A DNA stretch of 64,000 nucleotides from Flectonema sp. DT1601 (lineage: Eukaryota; Euglenozoa; Diplonemea; Diplonemida; Diplonemidae), in assembly GCA_964019425.1 (NCBI GenBank), contig OZ025837.1:615001-679000 (forward strand), in the 5' to 3' direction. Below are positions 32,466 through 42,027 of this stretch, piece by piece. A program made the position numbers and the translations under genes. Below the pieces are notes generated by a model, which was given only the letters and a program-made list of their open reading frames with translations, did no database searches and had not been told where the DNA came from. The stretch's first letter is position 1. The number at the start of each line of letters is the position of its first letter.

Positions 32466-33936
32466 GATTCTGATCCTGATTGATATTTTGTGTTTTTTAT
32501 TTTCCAACTATTTTAGTGTTGTTGTGATTCCATTCTGTTTTTGTAAATATTTTATTTGATGTCTTTAAAATTAGGACCCCAAAACAGAAGCATTATATCA
32601 AATAATTGTTTATGATTTACATGAGTGGACGAACTCGTAGGTTTGCAACACTTGAAAAGGAAAAAGAAAAAGAAAAAAAAAAAAAAAAAAAAAAAAGCAT
32701 AGAACTGTGCGTCTTTTATTCAATTCTCTACCTTACTACTATATATAGTTATACTGATTTATTCAAGAAAGAAATTTTTGTTCGTTTTTTTTTTTTTTTT
32801 TTTTTTTTAGCTTGCATTTTAAAGAAGAGTAAAATCTCCACAAGAAAACGATGTTTTAATTGGTATTTGTGTTGAGTACTTCTTCTTGACGATGGCAAAC
32901 AACCATCGCCGCAATGCAAAGCAGATATTTTTATTTTATTTTGCACCGACGAAGTCATATTCATTTTTATTTTCCCTTTGCCCTGCCTGCGATCAGCACA
33001 ATATACAGGCTTTCATGTAAATATCAATCAGAAAAGCAATCGGGAGAAATAATTTTCATACGAACCTGAACATACTTTATCATGTTTATTTGAGGAAGTA
33101 AAAAAAGGGGATGTTATGGCAACAATAGGGAATGGAAAAAGAATGAAAAAAAAAAAAAAAAAAAGCAAAGAGACACCCGGGTCTTCTATAATGACTCGGT
33201 TATTAACCTCAGAATGACCTTTTTTTCTTTTTTTTTTTTCCCCCAGAAAAAAAAAAAAAAAAAAAAAAATCGTTAATGATTTTGAGCCACATCTGAATCC
33301 CAAAAAAATAAACTTTGACCAGTACTTGATATTTATTTTGATTAACATAGGCAAGGTGGCGCTCAACTATATAGCTTCCAGTGGCATTATTTATTTATTT
33401 GCAGTCATTTACTACGCTGCCACTAACAACGAGGGATTTGAATTTGATAGTCTAGTATCAATCTATTCCGAATATATTAAAAAAAAAAAAAAAAAAAAAA
33501 ATCGACTTCCCTTTTTTCCGTGCGTGACTGCGTGATTGCCTGTCCTCTGGAGTAGAATAATCTGAAACGAGATCCTTTGATGGGCTTCACAACCCGGTAC
33601 GATGTCTCACACAGGATCTCCCGCAGTCCGCACAACCAACGTTTAAAGTTCCACCCCGGTGGTGCTTTTTAATTTATTTTTCATATCTCTTTTTGACCTT
33701 TCTGATTCTGTTTGTCGAAGTGCCAACAAATACAAAGGTTAATTATTCATTGTTTGTGTGTACTTTATTTGATATATTCAGCACTCTCACTTAACAGGAA
33801 ACTTACATCAATATGCAACATGACTTCTATCCTATCTACAATGTGAGAATAATAATAGGGTTTTATGAAAAAAAAAAAAAAAAAAAAAACATTATTGTTT
33901 TTTCAGATTTCAGAAAGAAGAAAAACAACAACAAAA
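32466..33936. other. Spacer after fucosidase copy 3
   Basis: About 1.5 kb of homopolymer-rich DNA. It holds the third conserved block (33517-33700) and, at about 33700-33866, a segment homologous to the 5' flank of fucosidase copy 2 (27640-27815). The fucosidase repeat unit therefore ends directly in front of the chromodomain gene. An acceptor-like tract ends in TTTTCAG at 33906. Confidence 0.6.
33517..33700 (+). repeat. Conserved spacer block, copy c
   Basis: Third, slightly diverged copy of the block at 27453-27640. The GAGATCC/GGATCTC complementary pair is unchanged, while bases between them vary. Confidence 0.65.
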
Positions 33937-35778
33937 ATGTCTACAGAGGAAGAAAACTCTGACTTCCCGCGTAATGATACTTCTTTTAGTGATTATTTTC
34001 CATCATTGAAAAGTTTAGACGCTTTGATTAGTGAATTTGATGAAACAGCAAAGGAAGTACAAACTGAACTCGAAGAGTTAAAAGCTGCTGATGAAGAAGA
34101 AGGAGACGATGCCGAGTATTGGGGATTACTTTATCAAAGTTTATCTTTTGATGAAGCTGATGAGGATTCTGTCGACAGCAACGATCTCGGTATTGACAAA
34201 GTATTGGCAAAAAAAGAAACTCGCGACACGGTCTACTACCAAGTCAAATGGAGAGAACACCGTGAAATTACCTGGGAACGTGCTGAGGACATTATGGGAG
34301 CAAGGTCGTTGCTCACTCAGTTCGATTCTTATTTAAAGAAGAATGCTAGGGCCAGACACCGCAGGCATCGAATCATTCCTGGAGGACTATCCCGAAAAGA
34401 AAAAAGACTTCGCAGAATAGAAGCAGAAAAATTCAAAGAACAAGAATCACGACAGATATTAGACTCTTCAAAGTCACTCAGCAATGATCAACAGCAACAG
34501 AAAACAACTACTTCACCAGCACCTGTTTATAAATCTTCCAAAACAGCAGCACCTCCTGCTGCTGTTAGAAAGCCAAATCCGACGGCAGCAAAGCCACCAG
34601 TCCTCAAAGATTATTCTCCTAATAAAATCACGGAGATCATTTCTCGTCTTGACGCAGAGTCACTTAAGTGTGAAAAAAATTGCGCAGACATGTCTCACAA
34701 ACCAAACGTCTGGTCAAAAACAGACACAGACGAACTAATTAACGTTTACAATGAAATAATGACTACCTTTACACAAGATAAATACCTTGATATGTATGGT
34801 TGTCATGGTGGTGATGAAAATTTAGTTTCTTTAAAACCCGGAGATTCAGTGCCATCCTACTTCGCAAACACGGGATCAGAATCCATCTGGAGAAGGAAAA
34901 TGTTGTCGATTGCCGGTCTCAGAAACCTGGTTATCTACGGAAGAGAGGTTTACAGTGAAATGAAAAAACATCGGTTTTTGGGTGATCCGGAAGTTTTTGG
35001 ACCAAATGAGGGAATGAATAAAATGCGTACCTACACTGGGAATGTTGTAGACCTCGATACGACTGTTTTAAGATGTAGTGATAGGCTAACGTTGAATGCT
35101 ATTAATGACTGGAACAGACATCATAAGACTCAAGTTTGGAATAGTACGGCGGAGTTTGGAGCATCTCAACAAGCCCAGGACATTGCGAAGACAGCTGCGC
35201 AAACTTTGATTGAAAAGTTTGTATCGGACTTTAAGTTGTCGGAGTCTCAGCAGAAATCTCGTCGAGTCCGTCTGTCAGACATTGCTAACACAATACCTGT
35301 TGCAACTCATAACACTGATAGAGGAAAACATCCAGTCTGGCACTATACCAACTGTGGGGTTGACTCCTTCCACGCAAACGTTCCATCCATTGACGACGTT
35401 CACGGTGCCCTTCTCAGAGCTCCATTACACTGTCTTTCAGGTTGGATGAATGCAAAGCGTACAGGAGACTTATCTGGATTCTTTGAAGATTGCGTTGCGG
35501 ATTCGTGTTTTAACATGAAATGGAAAGCTATTGAGGAATATATTCAAAAACATGACAAACAGGGTACGATTAATCAACTTTTAGATCAAGTTCAGGCTGA
35601 TAATCAACAAGAGTTCAATAAAATAATGGACACGGATGATGAATCCTACACAAATGAAAAAGCAGCAATGCTCAAACACTGCGAAGGAAAGAGTGGTCGT
35701 GACAAGGATGGTAAAACACGTCAGATCACAGCTGAAGATATCAAAAAATGGATCGAAGACCCTTCTCAGCCTATTTAA
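33937..35778 (+). CDS. Chromodomain-like protein
   Basis: A 613-residue protein from the ATG at 33937. The frame is open from an earlier ATG (33865), but this would add a poly-Lys run translated from an A-tract, and a TTTTCAG acceptor (33906) lies between the two. Residues about 85-140 read as a chromodomain: a V-L-A-K-K start, YYQVKWREH, then ITWE followed by a helix. Chromodomains bind methylated histone tails through an aromatic cage. A basic, Ser/Pro/Ala-rich linker follows, then about 370 residues of mixed helical sequence that I do not recognise. There is no helicase, SET or methyltransferase motif. A nuclear chromatin reader is inferred from the chromodomain alone. Confidence 0.65.
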   Translation: MSTEEENSDFPRNDTSFSDYFPSLKSLDALISEFDETAKEVQTELEELKAADEEEGDDAEYWGLLYQSLSFDEADEDSVDSNDLGIDKVLAKKETRDTVYYQVKWREHREITWERAEDIMGARSLLTQFDSYLKKNARARHRRHRIIPGGLSRKEKRLRRIEAEKFKEQESRQILDSSKSLSNDQQQQKTTTSPAPVYKSSKTAAPPAAVRKPNPTAAKPPVLKDYSPNKITEIISRLDAESLKCEKNCADMSHKPNVWSKTDTDELINVYNEIMTTFTQDKYLDMYGCHGGDENLVSLKPGDSVPSYFANTGSESIWRRKMLSIAGLRNLVIYGREVYSEMKKHRFLGDPEVFGPNEGMNKMRTYTGNVVDLDTTVLRCSDRLTLNAINDWNRHHKTQVWNSTAEFGASQQAQDIAKTAAQTLIEKFVSDFKLSESQQKSRRVRLSDIANTIPVATHNTDRGKHPVWHYTNCGVDSFHANVPSIDDVHGALLRAPLHCLSGWMNAKRTGDLSGFFEDCVADSCFNMKWKAIEEYIQKHDKQGTINQLLDQVQADNQQEFNKIMDTDDESYTNEKAAMLKHCEGKSGRDKDGKTRQITAEDIKKWIEDPSQPI

Positions 35779-36090
35779 ACACTAACTTGAAATTATCCCT
35801 CTGTTTTCTTGGCCTTTTGACCTTGTAATTGCGCGTTCCTTGTTTCTGACGCTGTGAAGATGAATGGCTGCTACTAATTAGCTGATCGAGAGTATCGAAA
35901 CACACAAGCCACTGCTATTTAAGAAAAAAAAAAAAAAAAAAAAAACCCCTCCACACGTTGCCCACTCCAGTGTTTTTTCTTGGATATTTTTTATTTTACA
36001 TTTTTTAAATATTTTTACCTTGTGACTCCGACATTACAACTCCTTCCTAACCCAAAGTTGTATGGTCAATACTCCCCGCCAATACACGGC
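35779..36090. other. Noncoding intergenic stretch
   Basis: About 310 bases including an A-run at 35922-35945. The open frame from 35980 begins at a TTG and is probably leader sequence. Nothing else seen. Confidence 0.5.
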
Positions 36091-36750
36091 ATGGAAATGA
36101 ATCGAATTCACAACTCAGTAATAATTTGCTACCCAGTCATTATAAATAATTCAACAGTAGTTACACAATACATGGGACACAGTAAGAGTAAAGAAGCCTA
36201 CTGGACTAGCTCTATTGGAACTGATTTAAAATGTTACCAATCAAGGCATAAGTCGGGGAGTATCTGTCCAAATGATGTGATGGAAGGAACGATGGTAAAT
36301 TGTAAAGTGTTGTCATGTCCAAAACGAGGATACACAATACGAAACAATCCAACTACTAGTAAGTGTACGTTAGATTCAGGGAAACAGACTGACATGTGTG
36401 AAGGTTGGATGTGGGGAGGTTCAGGTAACGCTCCTCCAGCAGTAGGTCTACCCGCATACATGCAAGTCGTAGGAGGTGGTAGCAACTTTGGTGCGTTGGC
36501 TGGAGGCAAAGTTGTGGGACAAGCTGCGCATATGCCTGCTGGTGTGACTCCTCTTCAACATCGAGTTGCTGCTCCTGCGGCTGTTGCTTCTACTACAACG
36601 TTTCGTTTACAACCACCACAGCCTCCTCAACTACCCCAATCGTCGTACAAGCCTCCTCAAAATACTCATCGCGCGTATACTTACGCAGAGAATCCTTACA
36701 CGAGTACTTCATCTCCACATGCTCCTGTTAATGTAGTGAGAGCAACGTAG
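36091..36750 (+). CDS. Small Gly/Pro/Gln-rich protein of unknown function
   Basis: A 219-residue protein from the first in-frame ATG (36091). The first half has six cysteines spaced irregularly (including C-x4-C pairs) and hydrophobic beta-like stretches (VIICYPVII). The second half is low-complexity, rich in Gly, Ala, Pro and Gln, with PPQ and PQ repeats and Tyr near the end. No signal peptide or TM helix is convincing, and I recognise no family. The ordered frame, good codon composition and position between two clear genes on the same strand support a real gene. Confidence 0.55.
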   Translation: MEMNRIHNSVIICYPVIINNSTVVTQYMGHSKSKEAYWTSSIGTDLKCYQSRHKSGSICPNDVMEGTMVNCKVLSCPKRGYTIRNNPTTSKCTLDSGKQTDMCEGWMWGGSGNAPPAVGLPAYMQVVGGGSNFGALAGGKVVGQAAHMPAGVTPLQHRVAAPAAVASTTTFRLQPPQPPQLPQSSYKPPQNTHRAYTYAENPYTSTSSPHAPVNVVRAT

Positions 36751-37053
36751 AGAAAAAGTCTCTTTTGCTGTTTGACGGGTTTTACGTTTTGGTTTTTCTG
36801 TTATTGTTTTTTGATAAACGCGTCGTCTACACCTCCCAGACAACGAGTCTGGTTTATTGTTTTAAGGAGATGGTTATGAAATATTTTAATTTTTTTTTAA
36901 AAAACATTGTTATTAATTAAAGAAAATATACAACAAGCAAACAAAAATGGAAATCTATTCACACATGCAGTCTTCTGGAGTCAAAGTGAGTGAAGACGTT
37001 AAAAAAAAGAAATTCTTTTTTTTTTCAAATAGCAATCTTTCAATTAAAAAACT
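36751..37053. other. Noncoding intergenic stretch
   Basis: About 300 bases, A/T-rich. A T-run followed by CAAATAG at 37032 could be the acceptor of the next gene, 22 bases before its ATG. Nothing else seen. Confidence 0.5.
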
Positions 37054-38223
37054 ATGGCGGCTCTACTAATCGCATGTGCCATTGCAGGTACTGAGATTCC
37101 AGCACAGTTTACGTCTGTCATGACACAAATAACCCCGTGGTCAATGGGTAAACCTCTCCCTAGTTTCTTTGCATACGATAGAACAAATGGCAGAATGAGA
37201 TCTGACGCTATGTCTATATTGCCGTTTGTGCCTAAAGAGTGGATTGGAACACCAGAGGAATGGTCAAACACGACGCAATGGTCTATGAGTGATGGAATTT
37301 ATTTTTCTGTAAACAATCAAACTAGAAAAGTTAGTCAAGTTGAGAAGTTCGCGGATCCGTTCAGTTGGCTTCCGTTTGCAAACCTTTCAGGAAGTGAAAC
37401 CGTTGACGGTAAACTAACAGATGTTTGGGCTTCAGATGTTCCAAACGTTGGTCACTTTCGTTACTATGTATCGCATGATGGAATCCCAGTCAGACATTTT
37501 TCCAATGTTTCTTATCCGAAATTACCGGGACAGCCTCCGCAGTATCAGGCAACTCAAATGGATTTTACAACGTACAAAGCTGGTGTATCCCCTCAGGCCT
37601 TTGCTGGATTTAATAAATCAGCTGCTCTATTTCCACCCGCATGTCCGGTTCCATCAGATTTGACTCCCGTCACGTTGGACGTATTCATCTTTCATCCTGA
37701 ACATTCAAATAACATTTCTGGACAAGATGTTGGTGATGCTGTCGGTGATGCTTCCTTTGTTTGTCAAGACGCACTTACAAACAATACTAAAAATGATAAT
37801 TACTCCGTTGTGTCTATGTACACGCTTGAAGTGTATCCGCAATTCGGACAATACAAAATGTGCAATCACTATGACCCGTCAATCTGTATTGGAGATGAGC
37901 CTATCCTTGTTGGGAAAGAGGCGAGTATGGGACTTGGTGTTTTTGGAGGTCAGTGTTCTTACAATGATCTTGCTGGGACTTGGTATTCACTCCCACCGAG
38001 TGGATTGTGTGCTAATAACACGAGACCGACGTCACCAGATGTTTGCACTTGGAGAATCGTCAAAAAAATAAAAACGATTGACTCGAAGTGTCTCTTCAAT
38101 GAACATAAAATGCTTCAGACCTGTATTCAGGAAGTTAGGTTACCGTACCCGAAATCAACTGAAATATTTGTCAATGCATTTAAAGAGGTAGATCCAGCAA
38201 AGGGTGGATGTCCTGCTTTATAG
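37054..38223 (+). CDS. Secreted Cys-containing protein of unknown function
   Basis: A 389-residue protein. The N-terminus (MAALLIACAIAGTEIPA) looks like a short signal peptide. The middle part alternates hydrophobic and polar residues with many aromatic positions and N-x-S/T sites, as expected of an extracellular beta-sheet domain; the run from an N-terminal Q-F-T-S-V-M to W-A-S-D-V recalls LolA/ependymin-like lipid-binding folds, but this is only an impression. The C-terminal third has about eight cysteines, including C-T-W-R and D-S-K-C-L motifs, and is probably disulfide-bonded. No TM helix or lipid anchor is seen. It may be lysosomal or secreted. Confidence 0.65.
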   Translation: MAALLIACAIAGTEIPAQFTSVMTQITPWSMGKPLPSFFAYDRTNGRMRSDAMSILPFVPKEWIGTPEEWSNTTQWSMSDGIYFSVNNQTRKVSQVEKFADPFSWLPFANLSGSETVDGKLTDVWASDVPNVGHFRYYVSHDGIPVRHFSNVSYPKLPGQPPQYQATQMDFTTYKAGVSPQAFAGFNKSAALFPPACPVPSDLTPVTLDVFIFHPEHSNNISGQDVGDAVGDASFVCQDALTNNTKNDNYSVVSMYTLEVYPQFGQYKMCNHYDPSICIGDEPILVGKEASMGLGVFGGQCSYNDLAGTWYSLPPSGLCANNTRPTSPDVCTWRIVKKIKTIDSKCLFNEHKMLQTCIQEVRLPYPKSTEIFVNAFKEVDPAKGGCPAL

Positions 38224-38445
38224 GATTTACTACTAGATTGTTTTAGGTAGTGCGAAACTTTTTTTTTTTTTTTTGTTGTCCTTTTTTTGAAATATATTTT
38301 CCTACGTTCGTTTATTTACTTTTTTTTTTTGTTGTATTTTTCAATCAAAAAAATAAATTTAAAAAATAATAATAATACTGATACGATCTTTGATCTACTC
38401 AGAGATCACTAACGTTTTTGCAATTTCCATCATCAAAAAGGATCA

Positions 38446-38484
<39 letters not shown>

Positions 38485-39147
38485 CAGTGTGATGTCGAAA
38501 AAATATGTATCACGGAGGAGTACAGTTTATTGCTTTCCTTTCGCTCCCTTCCTTCCTCATTTTTTTTTGAATTTAACAAGTATTGTAAGAACGAAAAAAG
38601 AATGTTGGCAGCACACGTAAACCTTTATCTGGTTTTAAGTCGGTTCATAGTTTTGTGTGACACGTCACAGTATTATATTAATCTGTGTGGTGTAATAAAG
38701 CCAATTTCTTTTTTTGTTTTGTTTGTTTTCTTGTTTCTTATCAATTTGTTTCTTTCAATTTTTCGTTTTAACGAAAAAAAAAAAAAAAAAAAAATACCAA
38801 CTCCGTGACCCTTTCTTTCCTTTCTCTGTTGGTCATCCTTTTGTTTGAATTCAAGTGAAAACACACACACAAAGAACACATTTCGAAATTTCTTTTAAAA
38901 GTCACTTTTGTTTTATAACTATCGATAATCAGGTTATAAAAAAAAAAAAAAAATTCAATTTGGATGAAAGCCTTCGTAATCTGTTGATCGCAGACAGAGT
39001 GTATTTCTGGACTGGCTGGTATAGAGAAAAAAACAAATGGCATTTTGACCTTATTATTTAAAAAAATTGGGATCTTAAATCTGAATAGTTTCTTTTTTTC
39101 CCGACTTTTTATCAGGACAAAAAAAAAAAAAAAAAAAAAAAAAAATT
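38224..39147. other. Noncoding intergenic stretch
   Basis: About 920 bases with very long A-runs (about 30 bases near 38450 and about 25 near 39121). A tract ending in TTTTATCAG at 39116 is a good acceptor for the next gene. No credible ORF. Confidence 0.55.
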
Positions 39148-41231
39148 ATGGGGGAGACTATGCAACCCGTTGTACTTCACTTCTTCAACAACAGTAATAA
39201 TATTAAATTCACCCACCACACCAGGTATTACTATGACTGTGGGTATCCTAATCCACGAGGGGACTACTCTCAGTGATGAGAAGTCACAACTGAATCGTCA
39301 GTCAGAAGCTGAGAATTCGATGCGAGTTGGATACGAACTGTCATCCGGAATGAAAGGATTAAAAATAACAATCGGTAAGAAGGTAACAAAAAGTGACATT
39401 AACAGTGTCCTGACACCTGTTGAATTACTCACAACTAATTTATCATTAATATCTTGCGGGGTTCCGAGAGTCGCTCCTGTCTCTTTAGTCTACAGACATG
39501 AAGACAAACTGATACGAGTTGGACGTACGGAGGAAGACCGTAAAAGGGATGAAGATGCTCACCAACGCCGACAAGCTGAATTCGAAAGAAAAAAAATTGA
39601 AAATGAAGAAAAAAGTCGTAAACTCACTATCAAACAAGAACAAGAAACTTCTCGGATTGCGCGTCAAGAATCTGCGAAATTAGCAAAAATAGCCAGAAAC
39701 AACGACATGGCGACGAAATCCGCCATAAAGACCGAAAAGAGTGAAAACCAATCGGCTGCAAAAACATCAAAAAAAGAAGTTTCCTCCCAACCAGGAATCA
39801 TGTCGATGTTTAAAACTGGAGCTAAGAAGAAACCATCTCAAGAAGTTGAAGGTATGCATTTAATATATAGTTCACCTGTTATGGTTGGTATTTTATAAAT
39901 GCAACATTTCAAAACAGCCCCTCGAGCAGTTAGCCAACCTGCCCCTGAGAAGGAACGCACAAAAAAACCACCTACTAAGAAAACTGCCAAAAAACCGGCA
40001 GCAAAATCTGCTCCTGCCGCCGGAGGTGGTTCCCTGATGAGATTTATGACAGCAAAACCAGCGCTTGCGAAAGAACCACAACCCCAACCTGAGGCTGTGA
40101 AATCAAAACGTGAAGAGTCTACAGCTGAAGAAGCGAAGACAAGACAACAAGGTTTGGTTTACTTTATTTATATCAACGAATAAAAAAAAAACAACCCTCA
40201 TATCTAACAATCGATCAGCTTCATCTCCCGTAAAGCGTCCTCACACAGAAGACGATAATGAACCAGACGACAGCAGCTGTGATGAAGGTGTGATATTTAT
40301 ATTTATTTAATGCGATCTCATTGTGAAGAATAAAATAATAATTTAACACTCAGAAATGGACGATGATGAGAAGAGGTATCTCTCTGACATGGCTGAACCT
40401 GTAGCAGTAGTGGAGCCACCTCCGCCAACACCACCACTACCACCACCACCTCAGATGGAAGTAGCAAATGTTGAGGAGGAACAGGAAACTTCAGTCGGAA
40501 TCGAAGAGGAGGAAAAAGAAGAGCATCCGACTCCTTCAAAGAAGGAATCATCCCAAAAACAGCTCACTGAAAAAAAAAAAGCAACTCTCGCACTTCAATC
40601 ACCGAAATCATCACCGAAATCATCACCAAGCCTCTCAAGGAAAGCTGCTAAGAAACCTGTTGGCAAACGAGGAAAACGACAACAACCAGTAGCCACACTC
40701 AACACTGGTAGTATTGAAGTCTTTACTATGAGAGGGGCTAACGAATTTAAAAACAGATACGAACGGAAGATGATAACAAAAGAAACGATCGATGAAAGAG
40801 GAGGACTAGTAGAAGAAGACATTTGGATGTTCGTTGAGAAAGCAACAAAAAGGGAACTGACAGAAGCAGAGTACAAAGCTGAAGAAGTTTCTGAAGTCGC
40901 CAGGCAGTTAAAAGAAAAGAAGTTCATCGAAGATGCGAAACTAGCAGCTGAGAAGGCTGCTGAAAAGAAATCTAAAAAAAGTAAATCAACTGAAGAACAC
41001 GAAGACGACGATACTTCATCCGAATCAAGCGACTCCGACGAAGAAACTGAAGAAAGTTCATCAGAAGAAGAAGAAGAGTCTTCATCAGAAGAAGAACCCG
41101 CCCCACGTAAAACCAAACGAAGCAAACCTCCTTCTAAAGTAGCTAAGCGTGTGAAACCAGCTCCAAAACAAGTAAAGAAACCAAAGCCAGATCCCCAACC
41201 TGGTATTAAAAACTTCTTCAAGCGATCATGA
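39148..41231 (+). CDS. PCNA-binding nuclear protein, POLD3/Cdc27-like, five exons
   Basis: Exons 39148-39224, 39274-39851, 39918-40151, 40219-40287 and 40354-41231 join in frame to 611 residues. Introns 2-4 all sit in phase 1 after a single G and are 66, 67 and 66 bases long; the first is 49. The extreme C-terminus is QPGIKNFFKRS, a full PCNA-interacting (PIP) box, and an internal QPGIMSMF (near residue 210) is a second, weaker one. Between them lie Lys/Ser/Glu-rich, disordered stretches and a short ordered segment (T-I-D-E-R-G-G-L-V) resembling the region before the acidic tail of DNA polymerase delta subunit 3. POLD3 (p66) bridges the polymerase to PCNA. I cannot see a clear POLD3 N-terminal winged helix, so another PCNA client is possible. 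Confidence 0.6.
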
Positions 41232-42027
41232 AGCAGGTAAACCTTCTGAGTAGTTGCTTTCCAAAACGCTCTGTAGCTTCTTAGCTCGCGTTGTCACTGA
41301 TGAAGGAGTTTCCGTGTTCTTCAACACCTTCTTCGCAATCACCAATCCTACTGTAATATTGAATTCCGACTAAAGCTGTTTTTGTACGTTGCCTTCAGTG
41401 TTAGACTGTGGTCTCTAACACTGTTTTCCTTTTATAGATAATTCAGGTTTTTGATATTGAGTTGTGAAGAGAAGAAGGTCATTCATCCCTTTTTTTTTTT
41501 TTTAAAAACCAGATTATTACATTAAAAAAATAAAAAAAAATGATTTCTAAGAAGTTGGCATTACAAAAATAAAAAAAACTCCTCCCCCCCCTTATTTGTT
41601 GCGTGTTAACCTTGATTTATTTATCCAAGTCCCCCCCTTCTTGGCCGAACCCTATTCTCGTTTTTGCCAGTTTCAAGTTGCTTTCCATTTAATATTAGTA
41701 TCAAGTTACCCCCCGAGGTTGAAGTAGCATTTGTACCTGTACTTTTTATCTGTTTTTTTTTTCTTCTTTTTGCTACTCTGAAGTAATGTTATGTATCTCA
41801 ATCTCGTCCTGATCTGTCCCTGCGATCGCATTTGAGGTCGTTCTAATAACAATCTTCTGTCCGTTTTTTTGATAGTCTGATTTTTTCTTTTTTTATGCCA
41901 CCCGACGAAGTCGGAGAAGAAAACCATTCTGAATGACTTAATATTTCAGTTTTTTTTTGTTGTTTTATCATAGTCAAAAAATATCTGAATGGTTTTTTTT
42001 TTCGAAATATATAACGAGCGCGAGTAG
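41232..42027. other. Noncoding intergenic stretch
   Basis: About 800 bases, A/T-rich with some C-runs. A 73-codon minus-strand ORF is unsupported. Nothing else seen. Confidence 0.55.

Noticed and set aside
36234-36509. 91-codon minus-strand ORF
   Set aside because: Shadow of the Pro/Gly-rich + strand gene; no independent support.
38855-39061. 68-codon ORF before the PCNA-binding gene, considered as an extra 5' exon
   Set aside because: It contains an A-run, has no clear donor site, and a good acceptor at 39116 lies between it and the ATG at 39148.
40595-41221. 208-codon minus-strand ORF over the last exon of the PCNA-binding gene
   Set aside because: Ser/Phe-rich mirror of the Lys/Glu-rich coding strand; a typical shadow.
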